NCBI GenBank assembly: GCA_032718565.1
Contig: JAVGVS010000463.1
Span: forward strand, 53,501 to 117,500
Source: Distichodus sexfasciatus
Taxonomy: Eukaryota; Chordata; Actinopteri; Characiformes; Distichodontidae
Direction: 5' to 3'
Length of the DNA stretch: 64,000 nucleotides
Part shown: positions 46,601-58,319 of the stretch, piece after piece
How the letters are laid out: every line of letters starts with the position of its first letter
Numbering within the stretch: position 1 is the first letter of the stretch
Translations under genes and position numbers: made by a program
The notes under the pieces: model-generated
Told to the model about the DNA's origin: nothing
The model's database searches: none
The model's input: only the letters and a program-made list of their open reading frames with translations

Positions 46601-47060
46601 GACCACCTTTGTGACCTGATCTGAGAGGCAAAGCAGGAGGAAAAAGAGAGATGTCCACAAGAAAAGTAGCACACTTCTCCTCAATGAGCGGATAATTTTA
46701 AACCATGATCTGTTGACAAATCTGTGGAAGTAAATAAGTGCCCAAAATAAGGGAGAAGAAATAATGAAGAGAACAAAGTGTAACAGCTAAAAAATGATAA
46801 AAACACAAGGCAGTAAGCAGTATCCTTTTTGGATACTGTACTTTTTGAAGAAACACTGAGAAGAAAAGCAAAGCTGTTTGGTGATGTTGCTAGAGGCTCG
46901 AGTGGTGAGGAACTTTGCCAAATTGTGGAAGAGAACTGGGAAAAGACCGGAAGAGGAAGAAGATGGTGGATATATGATGTACGAGATGCAACAGGTTGAT
47001 AGCGCCTGAGAGTAAACATGCAAATAGGCAGTAATAAAAACAAATGGAAATAAAAACTAG
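41571..47060. other. Long non-coding stretch, probable unc5d intron
   Basis: No exon was recognised on either strand. It holds a (TCTA)n run (about 43567-43649), a dispersed-repeat copy near 44130-44300 (ttcaaaattatttcactgttg) and a CT-rich patch at 45150-45235. Frames at 43292-43534, 44579-44785 and 45357-45665 show no domain. 45240-45540 is low-repeat and GC-richer, possibly regulatory. Confidence 0.45.
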
Positions 47061-47639
47061 GGATGGGGATTGATAAGATTTGATTAACATCAATAACCTT
47101 GTCGATTCTGCCTAACAAGCCAATTCCTTATCAATTCTCTTATCAATTCCTAAGTAGTTCTGTGCGAAAAAGTAGTTCTATACATTCTTCTGCACCAAAA
47201 GCAACCATTTAATTTTTAGCAAAATGATGTCTGCAGAAGACTGTGATCATGAACAAAATCATATTCATATTCAGAGTTGTTATTATGCTGAGACATTCTA
47301 TGTCTTAGTGCTGTGAAGAACAATAGGGCTAGTGCAGGTGGAAACACTTCTTTATCCTTTTGGAATCTATCTGGATATAGAATAAAATTTATTTCATAGC
47401 AAATAAACACATTGTTCTATATTTAGTTTTATTTATTTTTTTTGTTAAAATATGATTAATGGAAAATGAAGAAATACTGAAGTTTTGGCAATTTTTCAGC
47501 ATTTGGACTCATTTTGGCCTAAAACTCATTTCTGAGAGAGAAATACAGTACATTTTTTCCATGAGAGCATTCCAGATGAGAGCTGCAGCACAATAACGCT
47601 GTAGAGGCGCGGCGGGAACAAATAAATATCAAGTAAACG
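47061..47639. mobile_element. hAT-like element, tagggatggggattg end
   Basis: Opens ctagggatggggattgataag with repeated ttatcaattc motifs, a familiar fish hAT terminus. The body (about 47255-47590) has a diverged relative at about 49690-50040: both contain cagagttgttatt, ctgtgaagaa, agaaacactt and gaaaatgaagaaatact. No transposase frame is visible. Confidence 0.55.
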
Positions 47640-47710
47640 ACTGTACCGTTCCAGGACTTGAACCGGCAACCTTCTGATTATGGAGTCAACTCCCTTTCCC
47701 TTACGTGGTG
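47640..47710 (-). mobile_element. SINE head fragment
   Basis: On the minus strand, atcagaaggttgccggttca followed by agtcctgg is a tRNA-like B-box region matching the heads of the other SINE copies. Only the head remains. Confidence 0.5.
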
Positions 47711-48084
47711 AAACATACTGTACATGTATTTTTTAACAAAGACCACGGAGAGTATTTTTAGTAAATATTATATGAGTAACATGCAAATGTACGACTTTTT
47801 AACTGGTAATGTAGATATGAGTTGTCGTTGTGAGTCATCGTTTGAGTTGTGTGGGAGGATCAGAGGAGAAAGCAAACAAAGCTGTGTGTGTGAGGATGTG
47901 ACCATGGATGAAAGAGTGTGTGTGTGTGTGTGTGTGTGTTTGGCAGGCAGGTTAACTATGAGGTTCGTCTTTTCCTGTTTTTTACAATGTCAAGGAATGA
48001 CTTAATCACCCACGCATACCCACACACCCTCTTACTCAACATACTTTCGCCTGCAATTACAGGCATGTATATGCACACACACAC

Positions 48085-48346
48085 ACCTATTGTATTCACC
48101 CACGAAAAACCAAATCAACCCACTGATAAAATCACACCTTATAAAGTGAAGAGCAGCATTCCACCGGCTGCTTCACTCCACACAGATTTATGTTTGTAAC
48201 TAATATGTGCTCTCACACTCTTGGGTAATTCTAAAAAATGTTCAGTTTTCAAACTCATAGGATTTCATATTTTCCTGAATTTAGATGAGACAAAAAGTTG
48301 CCTTAGCGTAACAAGAAGTCCCAAATGTCAAAATTATTTTGCGTGA
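48085..48346. repeat. Duplicated block, copy 1 (with 39-bp insertion)
   Basis: Nearly identical to 53169-53391: both start acctattgtattcaccca next to a (CA)n run and end attattttgcgtga. Copy 1 has 39 extra bases at 48147-48185. Otherwise only a few substitutions are seen. Confidence 0.92.
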
Positions 48347-49200
48347 CCCTTTTGCATGAATTTGGATGAGCACAACATGTTTTGAGGTGTGCCATGGATG
48401 TTAGTACGTATGCGTGGGGCGCTCTGGTGTGCATGAGAGGTGTTCACAAGAGCACTATATACTGCCCTGCAAAAGTTTGGAAACGTCCCTGGCAAAGTGG
48501 GGTTTTGGACAGTATTGCCATGGATCCTTTTTAATTTGTGATAATGTTGCACTGATAAGGGACAACACAAACTACGAAAACATATTTTATTACATAAATA
48601 GTTTATTAAACAGTTTATACATAGAAAATACATCAAAATATCCACCATTAGCAGCTATTACATCTCTGCATAATCTGGGCATCCGAGCTGTCAATGAACC
48701 AATCAATGGTTGAAGCTATTAAGGTGTGCTGACCCAAAAATCTTTTAAAAACCTGGGCCAAGTTTAAACCAGTAACCAGACATCACAGCTGGCAGAGGGG
48801 CATGGCTGACTTTGACATGAATGTATTGCCATTATTATGTAATCAAAATAAAAATGATTATTGCTGGTATCCAAAGATAATGTCAAGTTACTTTAATGTA
48901 TTTGCACCAAAAAATGATGAGGATTTATGCTGATATCGTCCAAAACCTCGCCAGGGGCGTTTCCAAACTTTTGGAGGGCAGTGTATATACCTGAGTAAGA
49001 GGTTTTCACCTTGTCACAGAACATTTTGGGTGAGCAGGGGACGTTCTTGCGTGTGAGTCACACGTTTTCAAGGCATTTTCAAGAGAGCATGAGACGTTTT
49101 TAAGTGAGCATGAGAGTTTACTTGAGTACAGGATGCTTTCGCGTGAGGCATGTGTGCAAGGTGTTTTTGTGTGATCACAAGAAAATTTTGCAAGGTGTCT
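48347..49200. repeat. Degenerate minisatellite interrupted by a Tc1-type element
   Basis: Repeats built around gtgagcatgagacgttttt occur at about 48347-48459 and 49020-49200, either side of the transposon listed next; a related piece follows copy 2 at 53391-53415. Confidence 0.55.
48460..48988. mobile_element. Tc1/mariner-type MITE
   Basis: Inverted termini tactgccctgcaaaagtttg and the inverse of caaacttttggagggcagtg, flanked by TA, bound about 529 bp with no intact transposase frame. Inserted in a minisatellite. Confidence 0.8.
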
Positions 49201-50229
49201 ACATTAAAGGCAGAGTACTGAATCTTTTAAATCATTTATTTTATTGGGTCAGTTTTAAAATAATGCTAAGACTGGCACCAAAAATGGGCCTCTAACTTAG
49301 CTGCACCATACATAAGTCTTAGCATACAATAAGGTTCATAAATGCTTAATAATTAGGTTGTTAATGAGTCTGTAGATAGTGTTTAAATCATTAATAAGCA
49401 GTGATAAAGTTTTTACTGTTGGGATTGATACCACTTAAAACGAGACCAAGACCTGAGTGTGTCGAGACCGAATCCAGGGCGGGGTGAGAGCGAGACCGGA
49501 TCAATGCACGTTTTCCACCACATGACAAATAAGTGGAACATGCAAAGCCTTAAAAACATTAAACATGTTTATTCAATACTTCTCTCTCACACATCTATAA
49601 TGAGGAAATAGCTTCACTGGAAACAGTTATCCAAACTGATCACATCATATGTTAAACTCAACAAACCACAGTGAACACTCCTCAAGACCAAACTCACTGA
49701 TTTACTGGCTTTCAGAGTTGTTATTCTGTGGCTTTGTACTGTGAAGAAAAATAAGGTTAGTGCCAGGCAGAAACACTTGTCTATCCATTTGTTCACATCT
49801 GGATACAGAATTAAATGATTTGATAACAAATAATACATTTTTTCCATATTTATTGATGACTCTCCTCCTTTATAAAATGGGAGAAATATATTTTGACCAA
49901 TTGAAAATGAAGAAATACTTACGTTTTGGGTAATTTTGAGCCGATTAGGACTTATTTAGGCCTATAAAATGAGCTGCTTTTGCCCTTTCTGCATAAAAAC
50001 TACATTTTTTTGCGCATGATGGCGTTCCATATGAGAGTCATGAGCGCTAGCGTGTGTTTACTTCACGAATAATGTAATTAATGTCTTTTTATGCAATTAT
50101 TTCAGTTTTTGTGCACGGAATTACTTTAACGTACAGAGAAATGAATATAATGTCCGGTAAGTTCAAAGTCATGTGATTGTGACTGTGTGTGTGTGTGGTT
50201 TCTGTAAGTTAAAGGGATTTTGAGTTATT
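49201..50229. other. Non-coding stretch with diverged hAT-family copy
   Basis: 49690-50040 is the diverged relative of the 47061 element. gagaccaag/gcgagaccgg repeats at about 49440-49500 are a small additional repeat. No coding signal. Confidence 0.45.
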
Positions 50230-50594
50230 GCAAGTGTCAACTTCGTCAGCTATCTGTTATGATGATATTACCAGGACATCAGGTGTTTCAGCTGCTGCCC
50301 TCTGGCAGACGTTTCAGGGTGGGTGCTAAAAACTCGGACAAACAGACTGAGAGACAGTTTCTACCACAGGGCCATAGCCCTGTTAAATGAAAAAACTTGA
50401 CTTTTTTTTTTTTAAGTGCAATAATTACATGTGCAATACAACTGAACCAGGATATGGAGTTCTGTCTCTGATAAGTGTTATTTATTTATTTATTTATTTG
50501 CACTGAGGGGAGAACTGTGCACCAATTTCGTTGTGCTAGTGTATACTGTACATTTGTGCAATGACAATAAAAATTCTATCTATCTATCTGTCTG

Positions 50595-50662
<68 letters not shown>

Positions 50663-50667
50663 GGTGA
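50230..50667 (+). mobile_element. 3' end of an L2/CR1-clade LINE with (ATCT)n tail
   Basis: About 50285-50400 encodes, after a frameshift, KTRTNRLRDSFYHRAIALLN, the extreme C-terminus typical of fish L2/CR1-like reverse transcriptases. A conserved 3' UTR with caatttcgttgt, gtgcaatgacaataaa and attctatctatc follows, then a long (atct)n run at about 50572-50661. 5'-truncated and dead. Confidence 0.8.
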
Positions 50668-52430
50668 TCTATCTATCCTTATTAGGTGATTTCGATTTTG
50701 TGACGAATCTTAGTGTTTGAGTTGACAATTCTCCATCCATAGTGATGACTCATGGCATTTCATGACTAATTTTTGATGAGTTATTGATGATTTATATTTG
50801 GCGAAAAAGGAGCCTTACTATAAAGTGTAAATCGTATCTCGCTGAATAGTGAGCCAGCATCATTGTATCACATCTGGTTTATCACTGTTTGCTAGTGATG
50901 TAAAAACATTCCACAACCTAAAACCTGATTGTAACTTATTTATAACCCTTTATAAGAGGAGTCTTAGTTTTACAGGGTTAAAAATATTCCAAACTTTAAC
51001 CAACTTGAATCTCTTCAAACTCTGTTTCCGGCTACTGATGAAGTTTGGAGTGATATAATCGGACGGCGGCCCTGGACCTATCAATCTGCATTTCCTCTGT
51101 GAACAGATGGGGAAAGAGATAGAGGGAGGGAGGGAGGGAGCGAGGGAAGGGGGAGGAGTGGCTGAGAGGGGTGGGAGGAGGGGGGATGGGGTTAGTGTGT
51201 CCTGAAATGCTGCAAAGGAAGACAGAGTGAAAATAAGGGGAAGTAAAAACTTCCTGAGCGTCACAGACTTTATCTAGTGACGCCCGTTGCCTTATTGTTT
51301 CTCAAGTGCTCGAAGACAGTCAAGAAAAAACCTGCACTCGAGGTCGGGCCGACACAGTTTCCTCGGGTTTTATCCTTTTTTCCCCCCATACATGTGTGTG
51401 AAGCGCCTAAGTTTCATGTGCAAGCATGCATGTGTTTTGGTTTGGTGTGTGTGTCTCTCAGGTGACACCAAAATTTGGGAAACGCCTGACCACGTTAAGT
51501 CAGGGGATGTGTGACTATGTGATTAAATATGTCTGATCCCATCCCGTGTTGACCTCCATGTGACCCCTTGTTGCCCTCTTCGCCCGGCCTGTTGGGCTGG
51601 AATGCTCAAGGAGGCGTTCAACGTGTGCCCCGGGCCAGCGAAAGCCCAAATCCCGCTGAGAACTGCACCGGAAGCGTGTCCAAGGGAGCCTAAAAATAAC
51701 CCGGAAACGCTCCCTCGGGACTGGACGGTACAGGACGGGGCCGTCAACCTCACACAAGCTCTCCACTCGTTTTTCTTCTTCCTGACTTCCACGAAAAGCA
51801 AAGAAGTGAAGAGAAACGGTGGCTTTTGTTCATTTAAATTGTGTTTTAGATAAGTCCGAGTTGCTTGAACGTGCGGCAGGGGGGCCAACACCCTGGTTTT
51901 TAGAGCGTTTTGGAGAAGTCGTGACCGCTTGGGCCTGTTTTTGTGCGGGGGCAATGTCCCGGGGGCCGGTGGGGGGGCGGCTTAGGGGTGTTTTTGGAAG
52001 AGTGTGTGTGTTTTTTCCTGTGTCACGTCGCGCGTTCAGCTGGCCGGGAAGCGCTTGAGTCACCTGTTATTCTTACAGTGGCCCCTCTGGATCAGTACTG
52101 ACCTCTCACGGCCTCCCTCCTCCTCCTCCTCCTCCTCCCCTTCTTCTGTTCAACAATCACCTCTAAGAAGGACAACACTCAAAGGTCAAGTTATGTTACT
52201 TTTGTTAATGAAAAGTATGAGAAAAAAACTGACAAAAAACATGACTAAGACGAGACATTGATGAGCTAAAAATTGATTTTCTGATAATAAAGGTGTGAGA
52301 AATGTAGATATGTTTAAAAGTTTTAAAAGATGAAACTAAAAAAGTTGAGCAAAATGTAACTACTTTTTGTTGACTAAAACTAGACCAAAATGTGACTTAA
52401 AATAGTACACATGAGCCCGTTTTCAAAAAT
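50668..52430. other. Non-coding stretch, partly GC-rich
   Basis: 51120-51190 is a gaggg/ggaggg-rich patch. 51530-52080 is unusually GC-rich for the window, with open frames on several strands that match no family. It could be a regulatory CpG-rich element inside the presumed unc5d intron. No splice-supported exon was found. Confidence 0.4.
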
Positions 52431-52496
52431 ATTTCCGTACACACAAATCCGGATAAATACGCCATCACGACTTAATCACCCACGCACACACATGCA

Positions 52497-52807
52497 CACA
52501 CACACACACACACTCATCCTTGTGGTTATATAGTAGTGAGGACCTCCACTGACTTCTATATTACCGTATGTAAATAATACTACACCTAACCCTAAACATA
52601 ATCCCAACCATAACCATAACCTCAGTAACCAAAAGCCAATCTTTCTACACTTTTAGTTTTGCAAATGAACTTTTTTGTAAAATTTAGTTTTTTTGTAAAA
52701 GCAGTTTCAAGAAGTGAGGACCACTAAAAAAGTCCTCACGTCCCAAAAATGTCCTCACTCTGCTGGTTAAAAATTCATTTTGGTTCTCACTAAGTAGCAA
52801 GTACAAG

Positions 52808-52841
<34 letters not shown>

Positions 52842-53112
52842 CTCTGTATTACTATCTTTGTGAGGTCCTTCCATAGGCTTCCATAATGACTAGATGTATA
52901 TAATTTTACACCTACACCTAATCCTAACCTTAACCTCAGTAACCAAAAGCACATCTTTTACCTCTTTTAGTTTCTCAAATAAAACAAGCACATTTTCTAT
53001 AAAGTCATTTCTCCTCATGGGGACCTCTCAAATGTCCCCACAAAGCCCCAAAAAAACAGGTAAAAGTGATTTTAGGGGACAATGCGATAAATATATGGCC
53101 ACACACACAAAC

Positions 53113-53168
<56 letters not shown>
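52497..53168. repeat. Tandem pair of a dispersed repeat between (CA)n runs
   Basis: Two related units (about 52515-52810 and 52840-53095) share gtgagg(a/t)cct, ctaatccta/ctaaccct, cctcagtaaccaaaagc and tgtcctca(c). They are bounded by (ca)n at 52497-52512, 52809-52839 and 53100-53168. No coding. Confidence 0.75.
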
Positions 53169-53170
<2 letters not shown>

Positions 53171-53391
53171 CTATTGTATTCACCCAGGAAAAACCAAATC
53201 AACCCACTGATAAAATCACACCTTATAAAGATTTATGTTTGTAACTAATATGTGCTCTCACACTCTTGGGTAATTCTAAAAAATGTTCAGTTTTCAAACT
53301 CATAGGATTTCATATTTTCCTGAATTTAGATGAGACAAAAAGTTGCCTTAGCGTAATGAGAAGTCCCAAATGTCAAAATTATTTTGCGTGA
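53169..53391. repeat. Duplicated block, copy 2
   Basis: Counterpart of 48085-48346, 223 bp, lacking the 39-bp insertion. Same flanking (CA)n context on the left. Confidence 0.92.
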
Positions 53392-53399
53392 TCGTTTTG

Positions 53400-54470
53400 C
53401 GTGAGCATGGGATGAATTTGCCATCAAGAGCTGCGTAGAACCATGTTGGCCAAATCAGAATCTTGGAAAAAAGGCACAAATTACATCCAGTTACAATGAC
53501 TTTTACATCTGGTTGCTTCGTAAACAATAGTGAATAGAGGATGCTTGGTATGGACAGATTGGGAAGTGGAGTTACTTTTAAACGTTAGCAATGTTAGCAG
53601 GTGCAAACAAGCACAAATAGCTTGAATAAAAGAGACGAGAGTGGCTGCTCTGACAGCATCCATCTTCAGTCTTCAACGTAAACAAACGTAGCACACCTGA
53701 CGCCAACACGTTTCCTGTCGCACACTAAAACTCAGTTTTCCCCGTCCACACGTAGTCACTGAATCTCCACTTTAACCAGTTTTCAAAAATAGCTGGTTTC
53801 AGTGACTGAAACCTCCGTTTACGCGTGGACAATTGACACAACCGCATAGAAATATCCTTTTTATTAATACCTAGCTACGTGTGTACGAGGCCTTATACAA
53901 TTAAAGAGACATTTAGACTAAAAAGTAATGATTAAATGTTGACTAAAACTATGAAGGATAGACGTAACTAAAAGAAAGATTAAATGTGGTCTAAAACGTG
54001 AATTTGGTAATTAAGTTGTGTACATCTCTCTCTCTCCAACCACCTTTCCAACAATGAATTTCAAGCAAAAAAACAAACAACTAACGTTTTCTCTCTTTAC
54101 AACTAGTACATTTAAGAAAAACAACAATCAAAGAAATTCAAAAAAATAAGACAGGAGCGGAAAAACATTGTTTCTGTCTATCTTCTCTCACTGTCTGTTA
54201 ATAACGAAATGAAGCCGAAAACAAAGTTACTGAAAAAATCTGGTAACAGAGAAGTTGAGAATCTCTCTCTCTCTTTACCCCCTTTTATTTTCCAACAAAA
54301 AGAAGAGAGAATACAAGAGAGAGAGAGTTAGAGAGCTTATCTCTCAATGGCCTTGACCCCTATTCACCCCTATGTGTGTGTGTGTGTGTGTGGTTAAGTC
54401 TTTTATAAAGAGCTGCTGTGAGTGTGTGTAGCAACACAGATTAGCAACACAGGAGGCTGGCATATTTGTG
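53400..54470. other. Non-coding stretch with dispersed repeat pieces
   Basis: gagctgcgtagaaccatg and ccaaatcagaatcttgg (53425-53466) recur as gagctgcgtggaaccacg and ccaatcagaatcctgg at 58515-58553. gttttcaaaaat...ccgt pieces occur at 52428, 53781 and 58465. These look like parts of one decayed DNA element family. No gene. Confidence 0.45.
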
Positions 54471-54479
54471 TGGGTGTTG

Positions 54480-55370
54480 GAGAAAAAAAAAGACAGCACG
54501 AGAGAGTGAAAAGGGAGGAGAGAGGGAGAAAGAGAGAGTGAGGGAAAGGGAGAGAGGGAATGAGAGAATTGGGTGGGAGAGGGAGAAAGAGAGTGGTAGA
54601 AAGAAATAAAATGAGGGAAAGAATGAAAAGGGGAGAGAGAAGGAGAGATAGAGAGTGGGGGTTAAAGAGAGAGAAGGAGAGGGGGAGATAGAGACAGATA
54701 AAGAGAGAGAGAGAGAGAGAGAAAGTCAGATAGTGGCAAAGAGTGAACGGAGGTGAGTTGAGGGATGAGTGGTGTGTGTGTGTGTGTGTGAGTGTGTGTG
54801 TGTGTGCCGGTGTTGTTGGTTTAGGCGTCTCACTGTACGAATTCTGGGTGGAGTCTCACTTACACACACACTCAACTATGTGGCCTGATCAGTCACCTGA
54901 CACACACACACACTCACACACAGACATCAGACCCATAAGGACAACCTGAAAGGGAGCTAAAGAGTGAAGCGTGAAAGAAGAGACAAAAATGACAGGATGA
55001 ACGGGGAGAGAGAGAGAGGGAATAGAGAGAGGGAGGGGAAGAGAGGGAAGGAGATAGAATGAGAAGAGAAAAAGAAAGGGAAAGAGGGGGAGACAGGGAG
55101 AAGGAGAGAGAGAGCGAGAGAGAGAGAGCGAGAGACAGATAAGACAAGAGAGAGAAAGAGAGATAGAGGAGGAAAGAGAGATAGACATGGGACAATGAGA
55201 AAGACTGAGGGCGAAGGAGAGAAGGATAGCGTGAGTACGAGAGCGAGAGACAGACAGACAAAGCGAGAGAGCGAAGGAGAGATATAAACAGAGGGTTAGA
55301 GAGGAGAGCAAGAGAGGGGGAGATAGAGAAAGAGGAGGAAAAAGAGGGAGAGAAGGAGAGGAAGAGAGCT
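54480..55370. repeat. Fourth and longest polypurine tract
   Basis: Almost 900 bp of purine-rich plus-strand DNA (gaga, gggaga, agaaag), interrupted near 54770-54940 by (TG)n/(CA)n sequence. Ser/Leu frames on the minus strand are artefacts. Confidence 0.9.
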
Positions 55371-55457
55371 TGTGTGTGTCTCTACAGCAGTTGCTGCTTG
55401 GCTCTGCACCAGACACAACTGTACAGTAATGTAAAGCATGCAGTCCAGCGCCAAGCT

Positions 55458-55458
<1 letters not shown>

Positions 55459-55505
<47 letters not shown>

Positions 55506-56800
55506 CTGCAATTCCACTGATTTCCGTAATAAAGTATTACCCAAAAATCTTCAACCTTCAGTTTCCCACATCAACAAATACACACACACAAATATGAACA
55601 CACTCATATCTCCCAGTCTTATTTCTGTGCAATGTGTGTTATAATGGACCCTAACTCCAGAAGCTTCAGCACCAGATTAAAACAGTATTAAGCCAAGAGG
55701 AGTATATTAGAGTACACACACACACACACACACTCTCCTTCAGCGTGGATGACTTTCAGCATGCAGCTGGAGTGTGCAGGAGAATATTCCACCACATCTC
55801 ACCCAATGAGGTCATGGAAGCACTCACTCCCGTCCTGATGAAGAAAGCAGACCAGCCGAGAGAGCGTGAGAGAGAGAGAGAGACAAGAAGGGAAAGAGGG
55901 GATAAGAGGTGGAAGGAGAGCGAGAACCAGACAGAATTAGAAAGAAAAACAGGCAGTGAGAGAAACACATACAGAACGCAACAACACATTCATCTGAATT
56001 ACAGAACAGAGTGACATAATAAACGAGTAAAGAGCGAGGATTTCACTTTAAGGCCAGTGTGAGTCTCTTCAGCACTGATAAAGCGGAGGAGAGGAGTGTG
56101 TGTGTGTGTGTGTGTGTTCGTATCCCGGCTACGGAGGAAGTAAACCCCAAAACAAAGCCGATGCCTGCCCTCTGTGTGTGTGTATGTGTGTGTGTGTGTG
56201 TGTGTGTTTTCAGACCTTTCTAAAGGCTCTCATGAGACTCACATGACTCCGTTTACTCCACTCTTTCTCTCTTTCGGTCTCCTTCAATCCCTCGCTCTCT
56301 CGGTCAGTGTGAGAGACAAAAGAGAATGGTGATATTCTGTTATCTCTCGCTCTCTCTCTCTCTCTCTCTCGCTCTCTTTCAATTGCCGCTCTTCAGTTTA
56401 GACTTGACCTTTCACTTTCTAACTCATTCCATTCTCTCCTTCCTCTCTCTCTGTCTGCAGGACACAGGCGTGTGTGTGTGTGTGAGTGTGTGTGTGTGTG
56501 TGTGAGCTCTGGCAGGGCTGGTATGTGAATGGTGTGGGTGTCTGGGACTCCTTTCATCCGGGGAAAGAGTGAAGTGCACAGAAAGCCAGCGAGAGAGAGA
56601 GAGAGAGAGAGAGGGCAGAGAGGGAGGGGGAGGAGGTGACGGAAGGGGGGAAGAGCGCGAAGGAGCGAGGGGGCGATAAACAGACAGAGTGAGAGCGGGA
56701 AAGAGAACAGGAAGGAGAAAGAAGGAGAGAGATTTAGAGAGAGATACAGGGGAGAAAGAGTGAGAGAAATAGGTAGAAAACGGGAGAAAAGAGAGCGCGC
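55459..56800. repeat. (TG)n runs and fifth polypurine tract
   Basis: (tg)n at 55459-55502, 56097-56118, 56177-56209 and 56468-56503; CT-rich at 56260-56460; GA-rich purine tract at about 56585-56790. Short non-repeat islands between show no exon. Confidence 0.85.
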
Positions 56801-57753
56801 TTTAGTCAGACTGTACGGTAGAGACGTACGGTGGCGACATCTGGTGGCCAAATCCGGGAACAGCAGGCGGAAATGTCCCCATCCCTTAAAGTTTTGCTAG
56901 TACTTTCACCTTTTAGCAGCTTACAGCGCAAACCTGCAGCATTCCACACAGTCTGATTTCGTGAACTAGTGCTTTGAGAATTTAAACATTTAAAATCTGA
57001 GTAAATGGTTAATTTAGAGTTAACGGTCTGTAGCGGTTTTAATGAACTTTCTCACCCCCCTGTAAATGTTTAAGCTCACGAGGGGTCAGTGTCGTTTTAC
57101 GTGTGTGTGTGTGAGTGGTGGTATGTTCTCTTAATTATTCACATGCCGAAATATTAGATCACATAGCAGCCGAAAGAAAACGTACGTCAAGATAATTTTG
57201 GTTTCATGGAACCATTCATGGAAAAGTTTTGAAAAATAAATGAAATTTGATCATTTTTATCCTGTTTTGCCGCCACGGACCCCCGGTTGAAAACCGCCTT
57301 TCCAAACGCTTGAAGTAAAAAAATTCCAACAGCCCGTTGCTGCCACCTGGTGTTCAAACACACGAACTGCAGCGCAGGTGTAAAGCAGCGACAACGAACA
57401 CAAAGCGTTTCAGTCAAAACACGTCTCCCTGCGAGCTCCTTAATGATCAATATCGAATCACTGAGGATTGTAATTAGTCTTATTAATTTAAACGCGTTCC
57501 ATTTATATATCTGTTCATTTCAACGGTTGATAAAATGATCAGTTTTCTTTTAAGGCTATCTTAATGAGACACAAATTGTTACAAAGTATAACAGTTTACA
57601 CCTGTTGACTTAATATTGAGAAAAGTCTGACCCTCAAGTAAAATTATTTCTTCATGTGTGGTGGGCAATATATTTAATCACCATGTTGCAAATTAAATTC
57701 TGCATGCAACAGTGAAATAATTTGGGAACTTGGTCAACTTTTGCCAAAATATA
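56801..57753. other. Non-coding stretch
   Basis: No exon. 57620-57740 is an inverted copy of the dispersed repeat with ccaccacac and caacagtgaaa motifs. Confidence 0.45.
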
Positions 57754-58312
57754 TACAGTACTGTGCAAAAGTTTGAGGCAGGTGTGAAAAAATGCTGTAA
57801 ACAAAGAATGCTTTCAGAAATATAAATAATGATTGTTCATTTTTATCAATTTACAAAATGCAAAGTGAGCGAACAAAAGAAAAATCTAAATCAAATCAAT
57901 ATTTGGTGTTACTACCTTTTGCCTTCAAACCAGCATCAATTCTTCTAGGTACACTTGCACAAAGTCAGGGATTTTGTAGGATTATAGTCATTATATTATT
58001 TTGTAGGATTATAGTCATTATATTATTTTGTAGGATTATAGGATTATAGATCTGTGGTTAGTTCTCCAAGACGTTTGGAACAACCTACCAGCCGAGTTCC
58101 TTCAGAAACTGTGTGCAAGTGGACCTAGAAGAATTGATGCTGTTTTGAAGGCAAAGGTGGTCACACCAAATATTGATTTGATTTAGATTTCTCTTTTGTT
58201 CATTCACTGCCTTTTGTTGATTGATGAAAATAAATGATTAACACTTCCATTTTTGAAAGCATTCTTTGTTTACCAAATTTTTTCACACCTGCCTAAAACT
58301 TTTGTATATATA
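57754..58312 (+). mobile_element. Tc1/mariner relic with transposase C-terminus
   Basis: Inverted termini: left tactgtgcaaaagtttgagg followed by caggtgtgaaaaaa, right the inverse (ttttttcacacctgcctaaa). At about 58070-58185 the plus strand encodes VWNNLPAEFLQKLCASGPRR, then IDAVLKAK, the end of a Tc1-type transposase. The middle is replaced by about 2.6 copies of a 27-bp repeat (ttgtaggattatagtcatta core, 57969-58040). Confidence 0.82.
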
Positions 58313-58319
58313 CATGTGT

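Noticed and set aside
48147..48185. 39-bp indel between duplicated blocks looks like a tiny intron (starts near gtgaag, ends cacag)
   Set aside because: Removing a GT...AG segment would leave one base fewer than copy 2 shows, and 39 nt is too short for a vertebrate spliceosomal intron; it is a simple indel.
51515..52063. Overlapping GC-rich frames on both strands as a gene
   Set aside because: Several frames are open simultaneously because of GC-rich composition; none shows conserved motifs or good splice borders.
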